DNA of 64,000 nt from Isoetes taiwanensis. Its lineage: Eukaryota > Streptophyta > Lycopodiopsida > Isoetales > Isoetaceae. How positions within the stretch are numbered: the first letter of the stretch is position 1; every line of letters starts with the position of its first letter. A model generated the notes under the pieces. The model searched no databases. It saw only the letters and a list, made by a program, of their open reading frames with translations, and was not told the DNA's origin. Positions 1 through 12,744 of this stretch are shown here, in pieces. Both the position numbers and the translations under genes were made by a program. The stretch spans positions 14,894,283 to 14,958,282 of the forward strand of contig JAJEKV010000032.1 of assembly GCA_021234155.1 (NCBI GenBank), in the 5' to 3' direction.

Positions 1-3000
1 ACACTGCTATAATTTAATGTGTTGGCTTAGACCCACATTACCGGAATAAACATAGAATAGCAGAAAAGTCAATCTATATAGAAGTGACTATCTTCTGTAC
101 TACCATCTGAGTATATTGCCAATAATCACATTAAAAACTTGATGAAAATGGTACATGACATTTGGAGGGACAGCTTGTGTTTTCACTTAAGAAATGGGGT
201 TAGTCATTTGCATTAGTCCATCATTCATCTATTCATGTGGTTGATGACATTTTGCCACATGAAATGCAGCCAACTTTGATGACAACATCAACTGTCCTGT
301 GCATTTATCTACTTGGGAGCATTCTGAAGATGGGAAAGTGGTTTGTCGCAGAGCATGCCGAGGAAAACTTCATGCTATGCTGCCGTGCATTTATGGAGAA
401 CGGATCTGTAAATGAAAGGCCTCCTTCACCACAGTGGACATTTCAAAAGTTTTGGATGAGCAGGTTTTTTGAACCTTAATTTCTTCGAATAGCTTGAATT
501 TGCACTTGATGCAACTGAAGTGTAGTTCTAGCTATAGGATATTTGTGATACGAAGAAACAAAAACACCTCTTATTCCATGCATTGAAATTGAAGCTGACA
601 TCCATGCCTCTTGTGGGGACCTGCTTCACAAAAGCCAGAGCTATTAGATAAGAGAGAACTAAAACGTAATAACTGGTTGTGTGCCTTCACCAAAATTCAT
701 ATGCGGCACAAAAGATATACTAGATATGCCATTTGTTTTGTTTACCAGAGAAAACAAGCTTCCTCATGGAGATGTTTGCACCTATAGAAGCTATGTGTAT
801 CAGTTGAGTAGGGGCAGTAGCAAATTATTTAATATTGCATCATTTGATATTGTTGATATAACACGGAGGAGCTATTTTGTTGATTGTAATGCAGGTGTAA
901 TAATTACTGGAATTTAGCTTTTGTCCTATTCTTTTGGGGTGAGGTTGCAGTACTATTTTATCATTTATGCCTCCGTTTCCACTTCTGAAAGCGCATATGG
1001 GAAGGAAGTTGACATTTTTTAATTTTGATAGGGGTATCCTTCTTTCTGGCACTGCTATGTACAATGGGGTAAACATGCCACAAAACATTGTAGATATTTT
1101 GAAATATTTGTTACTTGTTACTTAAATCTGAATGCTGTAATTTGCAGATTTATCAAGTTCACATTTGATGATTCTCTGGCTATAGCATTTGCAGTAATTA
1201 TTGGTTTTGTGTTTCTTGCCTGGTATGCAAGATAAACCTTATCGCAAGTTTAACATATATAAATCCTTATTTACAACATAATGCTATTTCCAGGTTATCA
1301 ACTCAGGTAAAATGGGGAGCCTATCTTCGAAAATCTCGTCCAGATGGAAATTCTTCCATGAATTCCACATGTAGGACTGTTGAATTTGGTAGCCCTTACA
1401 TGTGGCATCTGAAACCTAAATGAGTGTAAAAAATCTTGGTACTTGAGGGCATAAAAGTTTTGATGCAGTATGCAGCATACTGGTGAGCACTCAGAATCCT
1501 GCAGACAAACGTCCAATAATGGATGGAAATAGGAACCTTGAAGACTCTTCTGCCTGTATAATGGCGAGCCATGCCATATTGTACCAGAAAACTGGTCATC
1601 TAAACTAACCTGTTTCACCTAATTTTAGAGGACTCCAAACAAATTACTCATTTCCCAGGCACAATGTACTCGATATGATATCCCAATACCTAGTTATTAT
1701 ATGTGTTCAATATTTTTCTGGCCACCCTGGAATACGGTCAGCTACCTCTCTATATTTTGTTTTGTATTGGGATGTTCAGTGTGGAATTGCGGTAGGCTGT
1801 TGCTGAACTGTGTCATTGTTGAGTGTTATTAAAGAGATAGGAGAAACAAGATAGCATTGTTTTAGTTCAACCCAAAAGTTTATAGAGCTTTCGTGGCCTG
1901 GAGGCTGATCATATGGGGTGTGGCCAGATATGGATTAATAAAGGTAATACTTTTTTTCTAATAAAAAAAGGAAGGAAATTCCCTTCCTATATACCATTAT
2001 GCTCCATAAGGAACTAAATCTTGCAAGAAACCTATCTATTATGGAAAGGTGACTTTGCTTATCACTCTTTGCATCCTGAGTATCTGGCACTATTGACTTG
2101 CCATTGGCTTGTCATGGACTTTGATCCATATGCCCTTGATTTCTACATTGACTTTGACTTATGAAGTTTTGCTCAAACACACTTGTATGAGTGAGAAGGC
2201 GTTAGGGTTCCAAGGATTAGTTCCCCTCCTTTTTTCTTTTCCTTCTCGGATTAGTTCCCCTCCTTTTTTCTTTTCCTTCTCGAACCCTGTTATAGATATA
2301 TCGGCCCCAATTTTCGCTCAAATCTCATGGGCATGAACACAAATGGGGAATCCCATCTACTTCCACAACCAATGCAAGCCACTCCCCAAATTCATGGACA
2401 TGCACATAAATGGAGAATGCCACCTATTCCCACGACCAATGCAAGTTAGAGCCAACATAGCAACTAAGCTTACACTGAGGGATCTCATAGATGCCATTGC
2501 CAATTCACAGGACAGACGACACAAGCAAGGATGACAAATCTACCATGAAAAAGGAGGTAAGGGCAAAAGCATGTGCAACTCACTTGGCTAGACAGGCTTA
2601 TGGTTGATACTCAAATCTAACAGTAAACCATTCACAAGCAATAACAGATCGGACATTAGAAGGGAACTGGAAACAAATTCAGGCGACTACCGAGGGAAAC
2701 TCAGTTTTGCAGGTTTGTCTGTGCAGATATAATCTTTGGCGCCAGCATTGCTGAAAAAGAGACTGGCCATATAAAAGCAACACATTTCTCGCATGGAAAT
2801 GCACCCACAACAGCTAGATGATTGCCTTCAACTAGCATAGTTTGAGAGGCAGCATGCTAGGTTAGACATCGCCGGCCTCCTGGCTAATTTAGCCATGGAG
2901 GATATTGCAAAGATGTTCAAGGAACAACAAGAAAGAAGGCACAGAAGTCACAATATATGGTCCGAGCTCTCCCCCACGAGGCAAAGGAGGAACTCAACAA

Positions 3001-4079
3001 GAATATCTGATCAATGGTCTTGTCCAATTTGAGATGTCATGATCTTGTGCACATGATCAGGGCATCCTGCCTTGAAATCAATGCCATAACCAGCCATATT
3101 GTGAAGCAGTGACAAAAGATGCCATGCTCTGCCATGGAACAAAGTTGAAATGCACCTCGTTGTATGTGGACAAGGGAAAGGTCATTGCTTTTTATGTATA
3201 GCCTATCAGCATGCACGGGGAGGGTCTTTCGACCCATTTACGTACATATATGTTCAATAGGGATTCCTTTCTTTAGGGTTTCAGACACTAGCCTACGTAT
3301 TCGGAATGGGTCAAAATTGGCTTCTTAAAAATCCATGGGGGGAGTCCATCCCTTGGACGCATATGGCATATCCCATTTACTTATGAGCGCACCCCCCTTG
3401 TATATAGACTATGGTCTTACCCTCTATAGCAGAGTCACATTGCATGAGCTTGCTCGGCGAGGGGACATAAGCAACACCGAGGTGTTTGTTGTGCCCGCCA
3501 TTTCAGCCCACCTAAATGTACCTAATTCTTTGTTTGCATAACTATATACTATAGGAGACATTGTACGAAAAGGAATAATTGGACCATTTGCTACGCAAAT
3601 GGCCGTGCTAGACCTCCTCCGCAAGTTTTGTTATAACTCCTCGATGCAAATGATACTATCAAGCTTCTGCGCTGCAGTCCCTTGAGGTGCTTCTATTGTT
3701 GTTAATGCCGCTTCATGGGTCCCATTCTTCGCCGCTACTATTGTTGCAACCCCTCGGGTGCAATTGTTTGCAATTACAATCACATGCCACCACTTCCAAA
3801 TAGGGAATGTGCTTGCAGATGGTCTTCTAGATTTATAGGTGCTTTCCATGGCAGAAGGGAGATAGAGTCGCATTACATTAATGAGGGACACATTCGAACA
3901 GATGGACCTCATGTAGTTAAAGTGGGACGCCATCAAAAATTTGTGATGTTACTTTGAAGCACTACTAGATTATCACATCACATATTAAGAATTGATTCAT
4001 GAAATTCAAACATAATATGTACAAACAATGAGTTGAGAAAGTTTAAACATTTACAAGTTGACATGTATTGTTGCTATAG
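1..4079. other. Stretch without a recognised gene
   Basis: I see no coding region that I can name. Short open frames on both strands lack family motifs and are broken by stops. Two small local duplications are visible: a 34-nt unit at 2214-2247 repeated at 2248-2281 (ggattagttcccctcc and following), and a looser repeat of about 85 nt around 2345-2445 containing ccaatgcaag twice. The right end runs into the decayed DUF7869-type gene. Confidence 0.5.
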
Positions 4080-5571
4080 CATGGAGATTGCTCATGGCTT
4101 TTTTCCCTCCTGGAGATCTTATGTGTCTTGTCTTTTGCAATGTGACAAGTAGGTTATGACCGCACCACACATTCCACCAATTCACTTCTCTCGGGGTCCG
4201 CATGATTTGTCTTTCACTTTTTCTCCCAACAGTAGGTCTACTGTTCCTTGAACTTGCCTTTCTTTTGCCTCCCAGTGGACTTCCAATATTGAACCTGGAA
4301 TCTAGGACGCAGCTTTTCCCCATCAGACATGGTGGTGGTAACCTCGGCGAGTGCCATTCCTAACCATATTGGACAATCCTTATCATCAGGCCTGACTAAC
4401 ATAAAGTTGCCTTCCTTGATGTCTTTGAAAGAATCCCATCTTGGAAGATCAAACCACTTTGGCTTGGATGCCTTGCTTCCCACCTACCACTTGGAGCTAT
4501 TACTTGGACAAGCTCTCTTTGATATGCTTCCTCCTTCGAAATTCTCCCATCTAGTCTCTAGCAAGAAACCATCTTTTAACCTCCCCACACATGGTTGCTC
4601 AGTATCTAAACATGTCACTTTTTTCCAATAATTGATCAGGGATTCCATGTAACTTTGCTTGAATATTGCTCTCGAACCTTCCCCCAGTGTGTTATGTAGT
4701 CCCGGATTCCCTTCACTAGCAGGCTAGAGTCTTTGATGTTTTTGAAAGGGGAAATTGGTTTTGGCTCATCTGCTGGGAGAAGCACTTCATTCTTAGGGCT
4801 CCTTTGCTATAATTCAATGCCTTGTACATGCATCGACAACTTGTCCGATAGCCTCCAATTATACTGCACGATTCATATCCCATCTCTAACCCAGAACTTG
4901 AATTGAAGTGGCTTAGTGTGGCTAGTCAACTGATCCTTACCCTCCAATAAAAACCCTTCCACAAATGATTTCCGATCTGCAATTTCGTCCACCAGGAAGG
5001 TTGAGATTAGGGTTAATGTAGTTCTCAAATATGTCCGTGAGTTGAGGGAGGCTTGCCATGTCCTCTCTCCTAAGCTTAGTAGAGGAAGTTCCAAAAAATG
5101 CATGTATATCATCATGTGTGTGGCCTACCACCATAAATCCCACTTTCACAATCTTGAAGACTCCTATTGCTGTTAAATATGACATTATTCCAAACAATCT
5201 GTTTTTGTTTTCTTTGCAACAATTATCAAGTTGAACACAGAGTTCCACCACCATTTATTTCCCATGTATTAAAAACTCATCCCATATCCTCTTTGTATCT
5301 TTTGACACTTTTGAAGTCAGCTCTATGATTTGCCTTTGATAGATGAGTGGCTGATCATCCATTAAAGCATAAAAAATAGAGGCTGAGGGAGAATATCTCC
5401 TCCCCTATTTAGTTCCCCTTTATAGTTCCACTCTCTAGTATTTTCAAGCACTTGAAAATGGAGCTCACATGGAAGTTCAGGTCGTTCTTCCAAAGATCAA
5501 GCACAAAATGTCTATAGGTGCTAGTGCCATGCCCGTGACTTAAAACCCTTGGCAAGCTTACTTTTATTCTC
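4080..5571 (-). pseudogene. DUF7869-type gene, C-terminal part (broken)
   Basis: On the minus strand the translation reads, in order, VLSHGHGTSTYRHFV, LQ/VQLDNCCKENKNRLFG, VGFMVVGHTHDDIHAFFG, then FKFWVRDG, DIKEGNFMLVRPDD and FQVQYWKSTGR. The DNC-KNR block followed by VGHTHDDI is characteristic of the uncharacterised family I know as DUF7869, found in plants, fungi and invertebrates and often thought to be transposon-related; its reaction is unknown. At least two frameshifts (near 5000 and 4260) and several in-frame stops make it a pseudogene. The N-terminal half lies at 12745-13426 on the same strand, and a LINE separates the two halves. The LINE poly(A) tail abuts 5571. The family call is fairly secure; the exact 3' end of the gene is not. 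Confidence 0.7.
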
Positions 5572-5573
5572 TC

Positions 5574-5596
5574 TTTTTTTTTTTTTTTTTTTTTTT
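5574..5596 (-). repeat. LINE poly(A) tail
   Basis: A run of 23 T on the plus strand, poly(A) on the coding strand, marks the LINE 3' end. It is followed by a, then the heptamer ttgaagg (5598-5604), which recurs at the same place in the LINE at 34.2 kb and the SINE at 58.5 kb. Confidence 0.85.
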
Positions 5597-5639
5597 ATTG
5601 AAGGCTATATATATTTAAGTATTAGTTGAATATACAAAA

Positions 5640-6020
5640 AAACTTTTTTCAAGGGAAGTATAACCCTGGAGAGAATTCAAGACTGCACTGATTATAAAGT
5701 AACAGAGATCAAAAAGTTCAAGAAGCTTGTAGACATATCATGAGCTAGTGAATTGATTTGAGATTCAGGTTGCTTCGTTTCCTTGCCCTCCCTTTGAGAA
5801 TAGTGTGGAAAGTACAGTAGATGCACAAGCAGGTATCCGCCTTAGCCATATTATATCTTCCTTTGGCGTCTTTGGCCTTGCAAATCAGCTCCTTTCTGAC
5901 ATTCAAATTCTGGTCGCAGCAGCAACCACAGGCACACATGGTATCTCCATGCGTGGAAGTGTCGGCAGCTCCAAAGAATTTGACCCACTCCCTGTTTTTG
6001 TCAGCTCTGTTCTTCTTCAT
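5640..6020 (-). pseudogene. LINE ORF2, RNase H-like C-terminal segment
   Basis: The minus-strand frame from 6020 has the RNase H rhythm of plant L1 ORF2 C-termini: NREWVKFFGAAD at the strand-1 aspartate region, DQNLNVRKEL, then RYNMAKADTCLCIYC in place of the usual N-x-A-E-x-x-A helix, and LNLKSI where LESDS is usual. Two of the expected acidic catalytic residues look substituted, in line with decay. It should directly follow the zinc-binding region, but the 6024-7144 insertion separates them. The assignment is by pattern and position only; on its own the segment would be hard to name. Confidence 0.5.
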
Positions 6021-6267
6021 GAGGAATAGAGTATCTGCAATACCACGTGGTAGAACTTAAAAGCCTATACGTGTCCTCCACTTTGGTTGCCTTGACCGGC
6101 AGTGGGATATTCTGGCTAAGCCTGTAAAAGATGCTATTCTGTACAGGACTAGTCTAGCTTGGACCTTAAACAAAAAAAATACAAAAATACCTGTGACATC
6201 CTAAGGCTAGGAGGTATCCTGCCTACAAAGTGTGCATGTATGGCTAACGTTTTGCCCAACGGATGTG

Positions 6268-6330
6268 TGGTGAGTTGGTATAGGCCTAGTAATGCCAAAA
6301 TAAATGTGCATTTGGTCAGGGGTTCAAACC
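6268..6330 (+). mobile_element. tRNA-derived SINE head, copy 1
   Basis: tggtgagttgg (6268-6278) fits a pol III box A and ggttcaaacc (6321-6330) fits a box B, spaced as in tRNA genes. The sequence between them cannot fold into a proper tRNA cloverleaf, and about 60 further bases ending gatgatccccgacgtgg follow, so a SINE-type unit is more likely than a tRNA gene. Confidence 0.55.
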
Positions 6331-6610
6331 CGGCCAGTGTATGTTTAGCTTTGGGAGTTGGTTACTGGGGTTATATGATGATGATCCCCGACGTGGTAGA
6401 ACTTAAAAGCCTATCGTGTCCTCCATTTTGGTTGCCTTGACCGGCAGTGGGATATTACGCTAAGCTTTGTAAAAGATGCTATTCTCATGCAGACTAGTCT
6501 AGCTTGGACCTTAAACAAAAAATACAAAAATATCTGACACATCCTAAGGCTAGGAGGTATCCCCGCCACAAAAAGTGCATGTATGGCTAAAGTTTTGCCC
6601 AACGGATGTG

Positions 6611-6673
6611 TGGTGAGTTGGTATAGGCCTAGTAATGCCAAAATAAATATGCATTTGGTCAGGGGTTCAAACC
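6611..6673 (+). mobile_element. tRNA-derived SINE head, copy 2
   Basis: The same pair of boxes (tggtgagttgg at 6611-6621, ggttcaaacc at 6664-6673) as at 6268-6330, almost identical in sequence, in the second tandem unit. Confidence 0.55.
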
Positions 6674-7144
6674 CGACCAGTGTATGTTTAGCTTTGGGAG
6701 TTGGTTACTGGGGTTATACGATGATGATCCCCGACGTGGTAGAACACGATGATGATCCCCGACGTGGTAGAACTTAAAAGCCTATCGTGTCCTCCACTTT
6801 GGTTGCCTTGATCGCGGTGGGATATTAAGGCTAAGCTTTGTAAAAGATGCTATTACATGCAGACTAGTCTAGCTTGGACCTTAAACAAAAAAATACAAAA
6901 ATACCTGTGACATCTAAGGCTAGGAGGTATCCTGCCTACAAAGTGTGCATGATACCTCCTAGCCTTAGGATGTCACAGGTATTTTGGTATTTTTTTGTTT
7001 AAGGTCCAAGCTAGACTAGTCCCGCATTGTAATAGCATCTTTTGCTGTGCTTAGCCGTAATATCCCACTACGGCAAGGCAACCAAAGTGGAGGACACATA
7101 TAGGCTTTTAAGTTCTACCACGTGGTATTGCAGATACTCTATTC

Positions 7145-10100
7145 TACCAACCACCTGCTTAATGATTCCTTCCGGAGGGATGATTTCATGATTAAAAATG
7201 AAAGCATTCCTTCCTTTCCAGATCCTCCAAAGGAGGATGTAAACTCTCCAGTCAGTTGGGTTATTGGGCATAAAGAAATCCCTCTAGCTCTGGACTACCA
7301 GGTTCTGACCAAGGATATTTGAGGCTAATTCCAATATCCATTCTGACGACAGGCATAGTCTAAAGAGATGATCCTCGTCTTCTTTGTCGATAAGGCACCT
7401 GTCACATATATCCGAATTAGTCATAGATAATCGATACCTCTTACAATTGGTTGCCAGGCCCTTGTGCCAGAGCTGCCACATGAAGGCCTTGATTTTTGGA
7501 TTGATCGGGCTGCTCCACATGAAGTCTAGATTATTTCTGGCTGTATCCGGGGAGACTCCCCATTTTAAGTGAATGGTGATCTCTTGTTGACTCATCAAGA
7601 ATCTATAGGCTAGCCTGACCTTATATCCTGTTTTACCATTGTAATTCCATGAGTCTGAGGAGTGAGACCATCTACCCTGCACAACAGTGTTAATAATAGC
7701 ATCATAAAGCAATTTAGTTTGATGATCTTCCCTGGCAAGGATGGAATTCTGGAATGGGATAATGCCATTATCATCAAAGAGATCACTGATCAGATTAATT
7801 CCCTTTTGCTTCCATAATTTGGCTTGCTCAGAACTCTGAAGAGGGTCTTGATGGACGAAGATATCTGGCAATTCAAGCAGGAACTCAAACCATACTTTGA
7901 AGACAAACTCGGAATTTGCGAAGGGGCGAGAGAATCATGGATTCTCTATATTCTGGACTCCGCTGCATATGGGGCTGTTGAACTCGGCAATCTTCTCTTC
8001 AAGAACACAGACCATGCCTTCGCAATAATAACCCTTGATGGAGTTATGGATGATTGAGGCATTGGCAAACAATGCTTGACTGATCTATCTTTTCAGTGTC
8101 GTGCCTTAAACTTTAATTTTGGCTATTTTGGATTTAATCCTTTTAAACAGTGTTCTAATCTAGCTAAACTTCCTCCTTTGGAGAGTCAGGCCAAGTTAAG
8201 GCCTTTATAACAGAGTTTCACTCTGTTTAATTTTGTATTACTATGTATTACATGTAATATAACACCTCTGCACAAGTTTAAAAATGGCAAGCAAGGCATA
8301 TGCTGGGATTATCAAGAATTAAGGGCGGGTTCCAGAAGATGGATTGTTCCATAGAAAGTCCTTTTTCCCAGGTATACATCTGTCTAACTTCAAGCCACGC
8401 TTTGATCCATTTCTTGATTAAGCCCGGAATAGTAGCAGGAACTGAAAAGGGAAAGTAAATAGAGTAGGGCAGTTCCATCTTGAGGATCCTCCATCCATAG
8501 GTGACATTGTTGATGTAGTGCCTAATCAAGATCGAGATTGGATGCTTTATTTTGTCATAGCAAGCTCTGTAAAAATATTTCGCAGCTAATGCCAAGCCCT
8601 GCTTTCTGATATTCATGGTGCCTAGACCACCTTCTTTTTTGGGCTTGCAGCATTCCTCCATGGAAACGGGGTGCCAGCATCTTCTGTTTTGACCACAAGA
8701 GATAAACCTGCCAATAATGCTTTGAAGCTTGTTAGTAACTTTTTTGGGAGCTAAAATGACGGAAGATTGATAAACCTGTGAAGAGAAGATCACAAAGTTG
8801 GCAATTATGGCCCTTCCATTTTTAGAAAGATACTTGGAGTTCAGGGAATCAACCTTTTTGTAGAATTTCTCAATAATGTCATTCTATAAATCGGAGGCAT
8901 TACTTCTAATGGCAAAAGGGATTCCTAAAATTTTAGATTTAGTACAGGGAGTGTAATACTTACAGCCAAAGAGACCAGCCGCTTGTGTACCTTTGTCAAT
9001 CTCCCTAGATTGAATGGCAGACTTAAAAGGATTAATTCTGCACCCTGAGCCTAGACCAAAGTCCTGAAGGATATGCTGAGTGTTGATGATGGAGTTATGA
9101 TCCATTGAGGTCAGAATAAAAGTGTCGTCAGCGAAGTGTCCATTTAGAATTTGGTCCACACGGGGTTATCTCGAAGTGAAGTCCCTTTATAGAATTATTG
9201 TTCTTGGCAGCTTCCAGTCTGCTATGCAAAGCCTCCATAACAATTAAAAAGAGAAAGGGTGCAAGAGGACAACCTTGTTTGACCCCTCTTTGAATTGAGA
9301 AAAAGGGGCTGCACTCACCATTAATGAGGACTGCAGATCTAGAGTTACCAAGAATAGCCTTGAATATACTGATGCTTTCTTCGTTGAAGCCCAATGCCCT
9401 GCAACTCTTGAAGAGAAAATTCCAACTAACCGTGTCGAAGGCTTTTGTGATGTCCAATTTGAGAAGGGCTATATCTTGCTTGGATTCTTAAGCCCAGTGG
9501 ATCCCTAAAATTGCAGTAACCACATTATCAAGGATAAACCTGTCTTTGAGATACGCTGATTGAGTGCTGCTAATAGCAGAGTCCAAAACTTTCTTGAGTC
9601 TGGCAGCAAGAGCACCTGCAATTATCTTGAGATGACATTAGTAAGCGAGATAGGTCTATAATCAGCAAAGGAGATGGGAGAATCAATTTTCGGGATAAGG
9701 GTGATAAGGCTCGTATTGATTCTGGCATCCAAGCGCTTACAGATCCTGAATTCGTTGGCAAGCTTGGTAACACCTACACTTAAGATTGGCCATGCCTTTT
9801 TGAAGAATTCAGCAGGCAGGCCGTCTGGTCCTGGGGTCTTACTATTATCCATGCCTGAGATTACATCCTTAAGCTCATCCTCGATAAAGGGGGAAGAAAT
9901 CATGTCATTCTGATTGCTACTGACTTTGCTCCTAATGTTGATGAAAGTGTCCATCACATCATCCGAGCAGTCGGTATTGGTTCCCATTATATTAATGAAG
10001 TGGTCAGCAGCAGCCTTCTTAAGGTCCTGGTCTCCAGAAATGAGAACATCTCCAACTCTAACCTCATCAATCTGATTCCTTCTAAGTCTGGTTTTAGCTT

Positions 10101-11208
10101 TGATGAAGAAGTATTTGGAGTTGCATCTCTCGTCTTCCTTGAGCTCTTTAACTTTGGCTTTCATCTTCCATCCTTTTGCAATATTGATTTCCTCTTTCTC
10201 TATCTGAATTTTGATGTCATCCCGCTGATCAGTAGAAGCTATGCTCAACCTTTGTCTTAGATGAGCTAAATTAGCTTGTTTCTGGTAGTGGATCTCTTTC
10301 CCCCATTCTTTCAACCAGTTCTTGATGTGCTTAGCAAGGGTGATCCACCACCACATCCAGCCATGATCCCCAGCTGGTTTGGGGTGGCAATCGATGATAT
10401 CCTGAAGCTTGGCTAAGAAATCCTCATGATCTAAGAGGCTGACATTCAACTTAAAAAAGGACTTCCTACAGTTATGGTTACCTTTACCAATCAGAGTGAT
10501 CAGCTGAGGGTAGTGATCAGAGAGGGTGTAACCTGTCAGATTATCAACCCTACTACAGTTGGTCCAAATCTTCTCACTAAGGTAAAATCTGTCGTGCAGG
10601 CAGCAAATGGGGTCCGTTCTGTGGTCTGACCAACTAAAGGAATTGGGTTTAGTTCTGGCAAGTGTAAGATTATGGTCAGAAAGAAGGTTGGTCCAGGCAC
10701 ACATCTCTTGAGGCAAGAGAGCTTTGAAGGTCTTATTCTTCATAAAGTTGTCCATAACCATGTTAAAGTCACCACCTAGGATTAAATCATCAATATCTAA
10801 GTTAGCCAAGCTGAGATTGATTTTGTTCCAGACCATGATTCTGTCAGAAGGATTATGATAAGAATAAACATTAACAATAGCAACTGTATCAGAGCCTAGT
10901 CTGCCCACCAAGATCTGCCATCTACCATTATTGTCATGAATCATATGGTTAACCTCCAAACTAATTCTTTGATTCCATGCTATAGCAATCCCTGCAGACG
11001 AGTCATTAGCACTAATTGACCATATTTTAAAATTGGGAGGAAGAGATCTAGAAATAATATTACTATGATTGGGGTCATGAATCTTATGCTCCTGAATAAG
11101 TAAAATGTCAGGGTTAAGGGATGAGAGACAGACCTTTAAACGCTCCCTTTTGATAAGGTTATTAATTCTCTAGAGATTCCAGGTTATAATTCTTAAGGTG
11201 TTAGACAT
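7145..11208 (-). pseudogene. LINE ORF2: endonuclease, reverse transcriptase, zinc-binding region
   Basis: ORF2 starts at the ATG at 11208-11206, directly after the ORF1 stop. The endonuclease begins RIITWNL (then an in-frame TAG) and has LLIQEHKI with the catalytic glutamate, LILGGDFNMV and TLSDHYPQL. Reverse transcriptase follows: KTPGPDGLPAEFF, LITLIPK, ADYRPISL, LDITKAFDTVSW (motif A), RGVKQGCPLAP, and HFADDTFIL (the catalytic DD box, around 9110-9135). A thumb/connection region (8278-8793) and a zinc-binding region with CDRCLIDKEDEDHLFRLC (7284-7871) complete it. Frameshifts near 9620, 9150 and 8000 and an in-frame TAA near 9487 inactivate it. The order and motifs are those of plant L1-clade elements, so the family call is secure. 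Confidence 0.88.
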
Positions 11209-12717
11209 TTAACACTTATACAAACCTTTGGCCATCCTAGAGTGGATGGCAGAATTCATGGGGCTAACTCTGACAGGTCCCACATAAGATTTTTTCTGCC
11301 CCCTACCTCTTCTTTTGGAGGTGATCTGCTTCCAGCCTTCTTCATTACAAGATTGAAGGAATTCATTTTCCGAATTATAGCAATCAGACTCGACCTCAGA
11401 TTGATTATCTTCTTTGAGGGGAAAAGAGAGAGTCATTGTACTCCCTGTAACAATCAGTAGGTGTTTGAGTGTCGATTTGGCTAATAATCTGACTGTTGTT
11501 ATCTGCCCCAGCATCAAAGTCTTTCTTTTTGGGATGCCACTCTTGTCTAATTATGAGAGGAGGCTTCATATTAGAGGGGCCTCTGTCACTAGTAGAGGTT
11601 CTTTTCGAGATCTCTGAGAATAGGCAATTTAGAATAAACAATATCTAAGTCAAGAGTTCTGCCATCTGAGAGTTTAATTTTAACATTCTTCAACCATCTG
11701 GAATCAATTTCCTTGGAAATGCACACTGAGGGAAAATTGGTTTGAGGAATGTTTATACAAATAATTTCTCCAAGATTACCCGATATAGCCCTGAGATGAG
11801 AGAGAGTCCATAAAGCAGAAGGCAAATTAGGAAAGGTATTCCAAGTTGAGGTAGAAATATGTTTAAGGTTACCTGGGATAAAAAGAGGGCTCCATTTCAT
11901 AATATAGAAGTCATTATTGCTAATTTTGCCCATCTTCTTTTTTAGCAAGTAGGTAACACTAAAATTATTCCTGCACAAGATTTGGAAGGTTCTGCCATTG
12001 ATCTTGAGCATGAATGGGAACTCGGTGGGTCTTGGTGATCCAGAATTTAATTTCACCAATGGATGGGCAATTGATAGGAAAATGAATGAGAAGGCCCCTT
12101 TCAGAGTATAAGTTAACAGCTGTAGAGTCTTGGATACCCGAGAGGTCAATGTAATCAGAATTATTTATGGGTTTATCAGTCGGGTTATCACAAGAAACAA
12201 CGTTAAGCAAAGCATTTTTATAAGAAGAAGGAAGAATTTGACCTTTAGCTTTGTCGCTTTTACCAATGATAGGAATCTGGTTGCTGACACTCTGATCTTC
12301 TACGGTGGTACTTATCTTGCTCATCCCCGAGTTGTTTATACCCTCACAATTTTTGCAGTCGCATTGTGTTGTCTCAAGCGGGTTGAAGTAGCCATTGGAA
12401 TCTCTGATCTTGCATGCATTGGTACCCTTTTTAAGCCTTGTCTGGTACAGACCATATTCCTGAGTGACATCCCCTAAAACCAAATCCGCACCCGAGGGTA
12501 GCTTGCTCAGAGCCTGCTTCCGGTGACGCTCAATGACATAGTCCTCTGCTTCCTCCCATCTTTTAATTAATTTTATGGAGGCTTTGGAGTTCCACTTGAG
12601 GTTTTCGAGGTCAACAAGCGTGGATTTTGCCAGATTGAGCAGCTCGTTCATGGATTTCTGAAAAATATTATTTTTGAAGCTACAACAGTCTGATTCAGAA
12701 TGGCTCTGTTTGATCAT
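11209..12717 (-). pseudogene. LINE ORF1 (DUF4283-like nucleic-acid-binding protein)
   Basis: The first minus-strand ATG of the element is at 12717. The N-terminal third is unremarkable (WEEAEDYVIERHRKQALSK). The centre, about 11600-12050, has the layout of DUF4283, the domain of plant L1 ORF1 proteins: FPFMLKINGRTFQILCR, FYIMKWSPLF, WNTFPNLPSALWTLSHLRAI, GNLGEIICI. A basic tail, KQITSKRRGRGQKK, precedes the stop. The family binds the element RNA and is thought to act as a chaperone. At least three frameshifts (near 12040, 11600 and 11430) break it. The stop TAA at 11211-11209 is followed at once, in the same frame, by the ATG of ORF2. Confidence 0.75.
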
Positions 12718-12744
12718 AATTTCATTTGAAAAGCATTTTGACAA

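Larger units (their letters stand above)
6024..7144. mobile_element. Inverted-repeat (foldback) element holding tandem SINE-like units
   Basis: The left edge gaatagagtatctgcaata (6024 on) is the exact reverse complement of the right edge ending at 7144, and similarity continues inward for roughly 190 bases (6024-6215 against 6950-7144, including cctagccttaggatgtcaca). Between the arms a unit of about 346 bases is repeated from 6046, from 6392 and partly from 6763, each starting cgtggtagaacttaaaag. Two units carry tRNA-like promoter boxes. The block interrupts LINE ORF2. No flanking duplication is evident, so it may be a foldback element or a SINE cluster that became inverted and duplicated. 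Confidence 0.65.
5572..12740 (-). mobile_element. L1-type LINE retrotransposon, degenerate, near full length
   Basis: A minus-strand non-LTR retrotransposon with the plant L1 layout: ORF1 with a DUF4283-like domain (11209-12717), then ORF2 with AP endonuclease, reverse transcriptase, zinc-binding domain and RNase H (5640-11208), then a poly(A) tail read as T23 at 5574-5596. Several frameshifts and stops disable both ORFs. It sits inside the DUF7869-type gene: host-gene coding sequence stops near 12745 on one side and resumes at 5571 on the other, in the same orientation. A clean target-site duplication could not be made out, so the 5' edge is known only to within about 25 bases. A 1.1-kb inverted-repeat element (6024-7144) is nested between the zinc-binding and RNase H regions. 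Confidence 0.85.

Noticed and set aside
237-917. Two plus-strand frames near the left edge as a gene
   Set aside because: No family resemblance in any frame, stops between the frames and no splice signals that join them convincingly.
6261-6340. Possible tRNA gene (boxes A and B)
   Set aside because: The acceptor and anticodon stems do not pair and the unit is repeated with SINE-like flanks.
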